From the NCBI RefSeq assembly GCF_014197035.1, contig NZ_JACIEU010000021.1, positions 1 through 64,000 on the forward strand: DNA of 64,000 nt. The letters are read 5' to 3'. Below, one piece after another: positions 36,403 through 43,579 of the stretch (its first letter is position 1; each line of letters opens with the position of its first letter). The notes under the pieces are model-generated. The model was given only the letters and a program-made list of their open reading frames with translations, had not been told where the DNA came from and did not search any database. A program made the translations under genes and the position numbers. The DNA is from Sphingobium scionense. GTDB taxonomy: Bacteria > Pseudomonadota > Alphaproteobacteria > Sphingomonadales > Sphingomonadaceae.

Positions 36403-38403
36403 CACCAGCGATATGAGTTCGGGCGAGGAGACGCCCGCCGAGCGCAGGAAACCCTGATAATAATCACAGCCTTCCCGTGCCAGCAGGTCGAGTTGCTGCT
36501 CCGTCTCTACCCCTTCGGCGATCACGTTCAGGCCCAGCGATTTCGCCATATGGATCACCCCGCGCACGATGATCCGGTCGCGCGCCGACCCGGCGATGTC
36601 CTGAGCCAGACTGGAGTCGATCTTCAGATAATCGAGCGGCAGGCCCTTAAGGTAAGCAAGGCTCGAATAGCCGGTGCCGAAATCGTCGATCGCCACCGCC
36701 AGCCCTTCGGACCGCAATGCCGTCAGCAGCGCCGCCGCCGCGTCGACATCCTGGATCAGCCCGCTCTCGGTGATCTCCACCGTCAGCCGCGACCGGGGAA
36801 AGCCGCTGCGGTCCACCTGCCCCAGAAAATCGGCCATGAACCCCGGCTGCGCAATATCCGCCGCCGTGACATTGATCGACAGGCGCAGATTGGACAGCGC
36901 ACTCGGCCATGCCGCCGCCTGCCGCAGCGCCTCGGCCTGGATATGCGCCGACAGCGGCAGCATGTAATCGGATCGCTCGGCCGTGCCGAACAATATGCCA
37001 GCCCCCAGCGGGCCATAGATCGGGTGGTTCCACCGCGCCAAAGCCTCGACCCCGCTGATGCGATGGTCATAGACCGGATATTGCGGCTGGAACACGATGC
37101 CGATCTCGCCCCGGTGCAGCGCCAGCCGCAGGTCGGTTTCGAGCTGATCGGCGTCGAGCTGGCGACTGCGCTTCTCGGCGGAAAAGATGCGAATGCCCTC
37201 ACCCCCGCCCTGCCGCGCATCGGCCAGTGCAGCGCCCGCTCGTCGCAGCAACTGGGTCGCATCATCCTCCGCCCGTGCCTGCGCGATACCGCAGCGCGCA
37301 ATCAGGCGGATCAGATGATCCCCCGCGCTGAACGGCCGGCTGATCGCCTCGATCAACTGCCGCGCCAGATAGGTCGCCCGCTCCGCCGCCGCCGGCTCGC
37401 CGGTCAGGCCGACCAGAAACTCGGTGCCGGCGATCCGCGCCACCATCGCATGGCCCGCCACGGCATCCACAATCTGCTCGATCCGTCGGGCGATCCGTCC
37501 CAACAGCGCATCCCCCACCACCTGGCCATAGGCTGCGTTCATGCGATCGAACTGGCTAATCGACAGCAGCACCACCGTCGTCGGCAGGCCCGACCGACGA
37601 TCCAGCCAGTCCAGCGCCGCCTGACGCGACCGCAACCCGGTCAGATTGTCGCGGCTCGCGACATCCTGGTCCTGCGCGTCGGACAGCCACTCCACATCGG
37701 CCGCCACCGTGCCATCGACGAAGCGCAGATGATGCACCAGCCGATTGCCCGGCCGCCCAGGCACGGCATGGGCGAACGCCGCCGGACGGCCCGACTGCAT
37801 CATCCCCTCCAGTGCGTTCAGCACCGCCTTGCGTTCATTGCGCGCCAGCCGGTGGATCAGCGTCGATGGCGTCGGCTGCCAAGCCTCGATCCCCAGATTG
37901 CGGGCCAGGCTTTCGCTCAGGCGCAGCCCGGCGCCATCGCGGTCCATCTCCCAGTAAAGCGCGTCCCCCCGGCGGATGCGCTGCGCCCGCTGACTTTGCA
38001 TCGCGCCGCCGCCCAGCCGCTCGACCAGTCGCTGCGCCGATGCCAGCGTTGCCTGCAACAAGGGTTGCGTTACCGGTGCGACCAGAAAGTGGGTTGCGCC
38101 GGCGTCGAACAATTGCGGCAGGCTCGCGACTGCTGCCGGATCGACCAGCACCACCAGCGCACAGCCGCCGGCGTCCACCGCCGGCACCAGCGGCGCGATC
38201 AGCTTGGCCGCCGTCCCGCCGCGCATGTCGACCAGCGCGATCTGGGCGTCGCTGCGCAGAAAACGCTGCGGCGCATCGGTGGCACGCCGCGCACCGATCG
38301 CGCGCCAGCCCGCCTCCTGTGCGGCACGGCACAGAGGGTCGCGGTCGCCGGGCGACAGGATGAAGATGCTGCGCTGTCCGTCCGGCGCGGCCTGCCCGCT
38401 CAC
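36391..38403 (-). CDS. GGDEF/EAL-domain protein, probable c-di-GMP phosphodiesterase
   Basis: A 670-residue protein. Roughly the first 150 residues look like a degenerate receiver. A GGDEF domain follows whose signature reads AGTEF instead of GGDEF, so it is unlikely to make c-di-GMP. The EAL domain is complete in its key motifs: GVEALARWNHP, SINVTAAD, TVEITESGL, IDDFGTGYSSLAYLK, VIAEGVETEQQ and YYQGFLRS. It should cleave c-di-GMP to pGpG. GTG 38403 with AGGGAG upstream is chosen because the longer frame to 38556 would run into the divergent moaA. Confidence 0.87.
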   Translation of the reverse strand: MSGQAAPDGQRSIFILSPGDRDPLCRAAQEAGWRAIGARRATDAPQRFLRSDAQIALVDMRGGTAAKLIAPLVPAVDAGGCALVVLVDPAAVASLPQLFDAGATHFLVAPVTQPLLQATLASAQRLVERLGGGAMQSQRAQRIRRGDALYWEMDRDGAGLRLSESLARNLGIEAWQPTPSTLIHRLARNERKAVLNALEGMMQSGRPAAFAHAVPGRPGNRLVHHLRFVDGTVAADVEWLSDAQDQDVASRDNLTGLRSRQAALDWLDRRSGLPTTVVLLSISQFDRMNAAYGQVVGDALLGRIARRIEQIVDAVAGHAMVARIAGTEFLVGLTGEPAAAERATYLARQLIEAISRPFSAGDHLIRLIARCGIAQARAEDDATQLLRRAGAALADARQGGGEGIRIFSAEKRSRQLDADQLETDLRLALHRGEIGIVFQPQYPVYDHRISGVEALARWNHPIYGPLGAGILFGTAERSDYMLPLSAHIQAEALRQAAAWPSALSNLRLSINVTAADIAQPGFMADFLGQVDRSGFPRSRLTVEITESGLIQDVDAAAALLTALRSEGLAVAIDDFGTGYSSLAYLKGLPLDYLKIDSSLAQDIAGSARDRIIVRGVIHMAKSLGLNVIAEGVETEQQLDLLAREGCDYYQGFLRSAGVSSPELISLVLQG

Positions 38404-38524
38404 TCTTTTTTCGACTCCCTGACAAGGCGCATGCCGCTCTTGTAACAGCAACCGGTTACCGACCTCTTCACCGCCCCGCAACCGGCCTGCTTGCGCCAAC
38501 CATGCCCATGGCCTAGCTAGGGGC

Positions 38525-39538
38525 ATGGCCATGGTGGATCCTGCCGCAATTTCCATGACCGACGGCCTTGGCCGCCGGATCGACTATCTGCGGATTTCCG
38601 TTACGGATCGGTGTGACCTGCGCTGCCGCTACTGCATGGCGGAGCGGATGCAGTTCCTGCCGAAGAACCAGGTTCTGACGCTGGAAGAAATCGCGCTCCT
38701 CGCCGATCTCTTCATCGCGCGGGGCGTGCGCCGCATCCGGCTGACCGGTGGCGAGCCGCTGGTACGCCGCGACATCATCGACCTGATCCATCGAATCGGC
38801 CGCCATCTCGATGCCGGCCTCCAGGAACTGACGCTGACCACCAATGGCACCCGCCTCGCCGACCATGCACAGGCGTTGCACGACGCCGGGGTCCGCCGGA
38901 TCAACGTGAGCCTCGACACTCTGCAGGCCGATCGCTTTGCCCATGTCACCCGCGGTGGCGACCTGGCGACCGTGTTGCGCGGACTGGACGCTGCGCGGAC
39001 CGCTGGCATCGCGATCAAGATCAACATGGTCGCGCTCAAGGATATCAACGCCGACGAAATCCTGCCGATGCTGCGCTGGTGCGACGGCCAGGGCTTCGAC
39101 CTGACCCTGATCGAGACCATGCCGCTAGGGGAAACCGGCGAAGATCGCACCGACCATTATCTACCGCTGTCACATGTGGCGAAAGAGATTGAAGCCCACC
39201 ATATACTTACCCCGATTGCAGCACGCACGGGCGGCCCAGCACGCTATCATACGGTCGACGGACTGGGCGTGCGCCTGGGGCTTATCACGCCTCTCACGCG
39301 CAATTTCTGCGCCGACTGCAACCGCATGCGCCTGACCTGCGAGGGCAAGATTTACATGTGCCTGGGCCATGACGACCATGTCGATTTCAAGGCCGCCCTG
39401 CGCAGCGGCGGCTTGGCAGCGGTCGAACCGCTGGTAGATCGCGCGCTGCGGCGCAAACCCGCAGCCCATGACTTTCGGATCGGCGCCGGCGCCCCGTCCG
39501 CCGCCGTTCAACGGCATATGAGCGTCACCGGCGGATGA
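38525..39538 (+). CDS. moaA: GTP 3',8-cyclase MoaA
   Basis: A 337-residue radical-SAM enzyme, first step of molybdenum cofactor synthesis. The N-terminal cluster motif CDLRCRYCM and the C-terminal cluster motif FCADCNRMRLTCEGKIYMC are complete, and the chain ends in the functionally needed Gly-Gly (MSVTGG). It overlaps nadK by four bases. Confidence 0.96.
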   Translation: MAMVDPAAISMTDGLGRRIDYLRISVTDRCDLRCRYCMAERMQFLPKNQVLTLEEIALLADLFIARGVRRIRLTGGEPLVRRDIIDLIHRIGRHLDAGLQELTLTTNGTRLADHAQALHDAGVRRINVSLDTLQADRFAHVTRGGDLATVLRGLDAARTAGIAIKINMVALKDINADEILPMLRWCDGQGFDLTLIETMPLGETGEDRTDHYLPLSHVAKEIEAHHILTPIAARTGGPARYHTVDGLGVRLGLITPLTRNFCADCNRMRLTCEGKIYMCLGHDDHVDFKAALRSGGLAAVEPLVDRALRRKPAAHDFRIGAGAPSAAVQRHMSVTGG

Positions 39539-40311
39539 ACAGCGAACCGCGGCGCGCCCTTGTCGCGTCCCCGACCCAGGCTGCACGGGCAGCGGAAGAG
39601 CGGTTGCGCGCCGCCTATGATTTCGTGCCGCTGGAACAGGCGGACACGGTCATCGCCCTGGGCGGCGACGGTTTCATGCTGCAGACACTGCACGCCATGC
39701 TGGAATCCCGCCGCATATTGCCGGTCTTCGGCATGAACCTCGGCACCGTCGGCTTCCTGATGAACGAATGGCGGCTGGAACGGCTGGAACAGCGGCTGGA
39801 GAAGGCCAAGAGCTTCAAGGTCAATCCGCTGCGCATGGTGGTCGATACGGTCGATGGCGAGCGTTTCTCCATTCCGGCGATCAACGAAGTCTCGCTGCTG
39901 CGTGAAACCCGCCAGACCGCCAAGCTGGAAGTCCAGGTCAACGACCGCCCCGTCCTGCCCGAACTGGTGTGCGACGGCGTGCTGGTAGCGACGCCGGCCG
40001 GGTCGACCGCTTATAATCTTTCCGCCCATGGCCCGATCCTGCCGCTCGGCTCCGCACTCGTCGCGTTGACACCGATCAGCCCCTTCCGCCCGCGCCGCTG
40101 GCGGGGCGCGATCCTGCCGGAAAACACCGCGATTCGCTTTACCGTGCTGGACCCGGTGAAGCGCCCGGTCAGTGCCGTCGCCGACCAGCGCGAAGTTCGC
40201 GACGTCGCACAGGTGGAGGTCAAGATCGACCGCGCCACCCCGCTGACCCTGTTGTTCGACCCCGAACATACGCTCGACGACCGGATCGCCGCCGAACAAT
40301 TCATCGCGTAA
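39535..40311 (+). CDS. nadK: NAD kinase
   Basis: A 258-residue kinase making NADP from NAD. VIALGGDGFMLQTLHAML holds the GGDG nucleotide motif, NLGTVGFLMNEWRLERL the NAD site, and LVATPAGSTAYNLSAHGPI the second conserved block. It is ATGA-coupled to moaA and is the last core gene before tRNA-Asn. Confidence 0.95.
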   Translation: MNSEPRRALVASPTQAARAAEERLRAAYDFVPLEQADTVIALGGDGFMLQTLHAMLESRRILPVFGMNLGTVGFLMNEWRLERLEQRLEKAKSFKVNPLRMVVDTVDGERFSIPAINEVSLLRETRQTAKLEVQVNDRPVLPELVCDGVLVATPAGSTAYNLSAHGPILPLGSALVALTPISPFRPRRWRGAILPENTAIRFTVLDPVKRPVSAVADQREVRDVAQVEVKIDRATPLTLLFDPEHTLDDRIAAEQFIA

Positions 40312-40387
40312 ATTTCTGCAATTTCGCACTTGCCATTTGAAACAAGCCGCTGCATATGCGCCACCTGCCCGGCGCAAGCGGGGCTGC

Positions 40388-40462
40388 TCCCCGATAGCTC
40401 AGCGGTAGAGCATTCGACTGTTAATCGAATGGCCGTAGGTTCGAATCCTACTCGGGGAGCCA
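40388..40462 (+). tRNA. tRNA-Asn (anticodon GTT)
   Basis: 75 bases including an encoded CCA. The acceptor stem pairs TCCCCGA (40388-40394) with TCGGGGA (40452-40458); the D-arm is TAGCTCAGCGGTAGAGC, the anticodon loop CTGTTAA carries GTT, and the T-arm is GTTCGAATC. Its last 15 bases also encode, on the opposite strand, the end of the serine recombinase gene, so this is the integration site of the element to the right. Confidence 0.97.
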
Positions 40463-42019
40463 TTCAGAATCATCCGAGCCGCCCGGCCTTGCCGGGGGCT
40501 CGGATGCTGGATTTCCCGGCGACAATTTCTCAAGCATATCAAATGGTTCGCGGAAGGTAACGGTCAACTGTCCGTTTGCCCAAGAGCTGTTCAAAACCAG
40601 CAGATTCAAAGCGGTGTTCTTGCCATTTTGAGACTGTAGGTTGAACGTGGAATGCGCCTTTCGGGCGAGGTTTAGAAGAGCGATCCCATCATCAACGAAG
40701 GCGTCCTCCGCATTGTTGAGGACATCCAGTCTCCGAAGGCAGCCAGCTCGTTCTTCCCGCCAGGTGGCTGCCATGCGGTCGTGCATTTCGGCAGTGATGC
40801 GGCCATCGAGATGATCTACGTAAAGCTTGTCCAATCTTAGCTGCAGCCGATCAGCCTCGCCTCTGAGGCGATCGACCGTCTCCAATCGCTCCTTGTTCTT
40901 ATCACCGTGCGATTCGCGAATCGCCCGCTCGATCAGCGCGAAAATCTCATCGTCCATGTGAAGGCGGGAAAGCTGCTCAGAGAAGGCCTGAGCCAGGGTT
41001 TCTTCGCGCACATATTTTTCAGGGCATTTCTGCTTGAATCCTGAGCAGTGATAATAGATGTACCGGCCCCGCTGCATTTGCGCCACGACCGCGCAACCAC
41101 AATGTCCGCAGGTGATCAAGCCCGTAAAAGCAAATCGCAACGGCTCGGCCCGCACGTTGCTTGCGCTCCGGCCATCAAGAACCTCTTGAACGTTCTCCCA
41201 TGTCTCTTGGCTCACGACCGGCTCGTGAGTTCCTTGGTACAGGCGTCCGCCCCATTCAAAAGCGCCTGCATACAATCGATTGCGAAGCATGTAGTGTATC
41301 GTGCTGGTCCCGACGGGCTTCTGGCTCCGACGGTATCGAAGCCCGGCGGCCCGTGCTTTCTGGGTGACGTCCTTCAGGGCATAATCGCCCGTTTCAAACC
41401 ATTCGAACACGCGCGAAACGATGGGAGCGACATCCGGGTCGGGAACAATGATCTTCTTGCCCTGTGGACCCACGACGTTTAGATAGCCGAGTGGAGCCTG
41501 CGAAGGCCAGATTCCCTGCTTCGCCTTCTCCAGCATGCCCTTGCGGGCCTCCTCCGATAGGTTGTCGACATAGTTCTTGGCCATGAGGACCTTGATCCCA
41601 TGCATGAACTTCTCGGAGGAACGCGAGTCGCGTGAGAGCACCGTTCCCTCTTTTACCAGATGCAGTTCGATGTCGAACCCATCGAGAGTCACCCAATCCT
41701 TGATGTTGCGGTAAAGTCGATCCGTCTTCTCCACGAGGAGATGCCGGACGCCAGGATGGCTCCGAAGATATTTGAGCATCGCCTCAAACTGGGTCCGGCC
41801 GGTCTTTTTTGCAGTTTCGACATCGACATATTGCTGGGCGACCACGAACCCCATTCGTTCGGCATATTCGCGAATCAATGCGACCTGGGCGTCAATTGAA
41901 AAACCTTCCTTCTCCTGTTCGGCCGTCGAGACGCGCGCATAAAGGACCGCCTTTTGCGCTCCGCTCGACCGTCCGTTTGCAGGAGCTTGATTTTTGGGTT
42001 TGCGTGGACGTGCCATCAC
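40448..42019 (-). CDS. Large serine recombinase (site-specific integrase)
   Basis: A 523-residue recombinase. The N-terminal resolvase domain has KAVLYARVSTAEQEKEGFS, whose Ser (residue 31) is the expected nucleophile, and VEKTDRLYRNIKDW. A recombinase domain and a zinc ribbon (LITCGHCGCAVVAQM and YYHCSGFKQKCPEKY) follow, then a coiled-coil-like helix. Codons for the last residues (EWLPE) and the TAG stop coincide with the complement of the tRNA-Asn 3' end, so the gene's end is formed by the attachment site. It is 65 bases downstream of the AT-hook gene. Confidence 0.94.
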   Translation of the reverse strand: MMARPRKPKNQAPANGRSSGAQKAVLYARVSTAEQEKEGFSIDAQVALIREYAERMGFVVAQQYVDVETAKKTGRTQFEAMLKYLRSHPGVRHLLVEKTDRLYRNIKDWVTLDGFDIELHLVKEGTVLSRDSRSSEKFMHGIKVLMAKNYVDNLSEEARKGMLEKAKQGIWPSQAPLGYLNVVGPQGKKIIVPDPDVAPIVSRVFEWFETGDYALKDVTQKARAAGLRYRRSQKPVGTSTIHYMLRNRLYAGAFEWGGRLYQGTHEPVVSQETWENVQEVLDGRSASNVRAEPLRFAFTGLITCGHCGCAVVAQMQRGRYIYYHCSGFKQKCPEKYVREETLAQAFSEQLSRLHMDDEIFALIERAIRESHGDKNKERLETVDRLRGEADRLQLRLDKLYVDHLDGRITAEMHDRMAATWREERAGCLRRLDVLNNAEDAFVDDGIALLNLARKAHSTFNLQSQNGKNTALNLLVLNSSWANGQLTVTFREPFDMLEKLSPGNPASEPPARPGGSDDSEWLPE

Positions 42020-42084
42020 TAGTCCTGTATTTAATCTAACACACTACCCCATCCTCCCTCCCCTCCAGCCAGCAGAAGGCATGG

Positions 42085-42477
42085 CTAAGCGGGAGGTGGT
42101 CGGCGTGGTTTTTTCCTTTTTACAGTATCGGGTTTTCGGGGTCGACCACGGGGTCTCGACAGTTGATTCTTTGCATTCAGAGCCAGATATGGATCCGCGC
42201 CGGAGACTTCCCATTGGACAAGCATCCAGACGTAGTCCGCCAGATTGCCCAGTAGGTTCCGCGCCTCGTTCTCGGACACTGGCCGTCGCAACCTGCGCGT
42301 AAAGACAGTCTGGGCATCAAGAACGAGTTGCCGGGAAAGCGCGCTCCTTCTGATCGCCCAACGATCCTCTCTGCCGAGCGGGCTGTCTGCTGGAGGCGAG
42401 GAGATGAGATCGCCGGCGTCTTCAACGACAGGGCTCGCCTCGCCATAGGAGGTGGTATCGAGGCGCGTTCGTCTCAC
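42085..42477 (-). CDS. Hypothetical protein with AT-hook-like C-terminus
   Basis: A 130-residue protein I do not recognise. The middle (SENEARNLLGNLADYVWMLV) is helical, and the C-terminus has SRPRGRPRKPDT, which matches the AT-hook core (PRGRP), followed by a run of Lys/Arg/Pro. This suggests a minor-groove DNA-binding accessory protein. Located between the lytic transglycosylase and recombinase genes, it could be an excision factor or a nucleoid-type protein, but neither is shown. Confidence 0.6.
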   Translation of the reverse strand: MRRTRLDTTSYGEASPVVEDAGDLISSPPADSPLGREDRWAIRRSALSRQLVLDAQTVFTRRLRRPVSENEARNLLGNLADYVWMLVQWEVSGADPYLALNAKNQLSRPRGRPRKPDTVKRKKPRRPPPA

Positions 42478-43034
42478 GGTCGTACCACCGAGCCAGAGTT
42501 TGAGAAAACATCGCCGCCAAAGCGACGCTCGAGATGGCGTGAGACCGATTCGACATACCTTCGCTGCCGCCAGCTCGTGGGGCTATGGTAGACGCCGACG
42601 GCTTTCCAATAATCGTGTGTGATGCTCAAAGCGGACAGGAAGATCCATCTGGCTGCCTGCACATTGAAGCATGCGTCGTTGGCAAGCCAAAAGCGGATAT
42701 CGCCAGCGGGGCGTCCAGTGAGCGCCGAGAGTTTTGGAACCCAGAAACTGTTGACTTGAAGCGGCCCCAGATCGTGAGTGCCGTTATTGTTTAGCACCTC
42801 GGCTCCGAGCCATCCGGCCTCCTGATCGCGGAGACCCCAGAGGGTCTTTTCTAGCCATGGCCGGCCCGCCGAAGCGACTTGGATGCATCGGGCGATCTCA
42901 CGTTCCGTGGCGGCAGACCCGATCGGTGGAGACGCCGCTGCCGCTGAACCGGACGGGAGGACGAGGCCTGCTACAAGCGCCGGCAAGGCATAGAGCCCTG
43001 ACCGCCACCGCAGGCGCATAAGGGGGAGTCTCAT
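42474..43034 (-). CDS. Conjugation-type lytic transglycosylase (SLT/VirB1-like)
   Basis: A 186-residue exported protein: hydrophobic signal (LYALPALVAGLVLPSGSAAA), then SLT-like LEKTLWGLRDQEAGWLG with a Glu as possible catalytic acid and LGPLQVNSFWVPKLSAL (the DxGxxQIN-like motif). VirB1-type enzymes open the murein layer for mating pores. It overlaps the Mrr-like gene by four bases and the AT-hook gene by four bases. Confidence 0.8.
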   Translation of the reverse strand: MRLPLMRLRWRSGLYALPALVAGLVLPSGSAAAASPPIGSAATEREIARCIQVASAGRPWLEKTLWGLRDQEAGWLGAEVLNNNGTHDLGPLQVNSFWVPKLSALTGRPAGDIRFWLANDACFNVQAARWIFLSALSITHDYWKAVGVYHSPTSWRQRRYVESVSRHLERRFGGDVFSNSGSVVRP

Positions 43035-43579
43035 ATGCGCTTCCCCCTGACCAGGACGGGTTCAACGCGAATGAGGGCGAGAAGTTGATCTCCCGATATG
43101 ATCTGGATATGAGGATGGCGATTGAGCAGCGTTCGGGTCGATGGTCCGGTTCGTCCAGTATGAATGAACAGCCCCGGCATGCTCTTTGCGGCACATAGCT
43201 GCGCGAACGCCTCAACATGTTCCGGCCGTATCGTATCTGCGTAGCGCTTGGCTTGGACAAGCCAGACCCAACCGCAAATTCTTACCTCCCCGTCGATACC
43301 TCCCTCGCCGGTGTAGCGACGGTTTCGGACTACGTGGATCGCGCGACGCTCAAAGCATTCCAGAAGGAGTTCCTCGAAAGCCAGGGGATCCATGTGGCGC
43401 AGCCGGGCGAAAACAACCGCCGGAGGTTGGGAGCGATCATGGCCCTGCAATTGCCGGCACATGATGCGTGCCTGTCGACGTCGCCATCGGTGCTTTACCG
43501 GAATACGCGAGCCGCGAAGGCACCAGAAAAGGAGCACAGCCCCGACGATGACAAGCCATATGGCCCAATCAGCGATCAT
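43031..43579 (-). CDS. Membrane-anchored Mrr-like restriction endonuclease-fold protein
   Basis: A 182-residue protein with one N-terminal membrane span (WAIWLVIVGAVLLFWCLRG) followed by a PD-(D/E)xK domain of the Mrr_cat type: DPLAFEELLLECFERRAI, YTGEGGIDGEV with the Asp, and WVWLVQAKRYADTI with the Gln-x-Lys, then PGLFIHTGRTG. It resembles DUF2034/Mrr-type nucleases found beside relaxases. ATG 43579 overlaps the relaxase end by 11 bases; the longer frame lies within the relaxase gene. Function in transfer or in immunity to it is not known. Confidence 0.78.
   Translation of the reverse strand: MIADWAIWLVIVGAVLLFWCLRGSRIPVKHRWRRRQARIMCRQLQGHDRSQPPAVVFARLRHMDPLAFEELLLECFERRAIHVVRNRRYTGEGGIDGEVRICGWVWLVQAKRYADTIRPEHVEAFAQLCAAKSMPGLFIHTGRTGPSTRTLLNRHPHIQIISGDQLLALIRVEPVLVRGKRI

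Noticed and set aside
36493-38445. Plus-strand frame of 650 codons
   Set aside because: Antisense to the GGDEF/EAL gene, with no domain motif.
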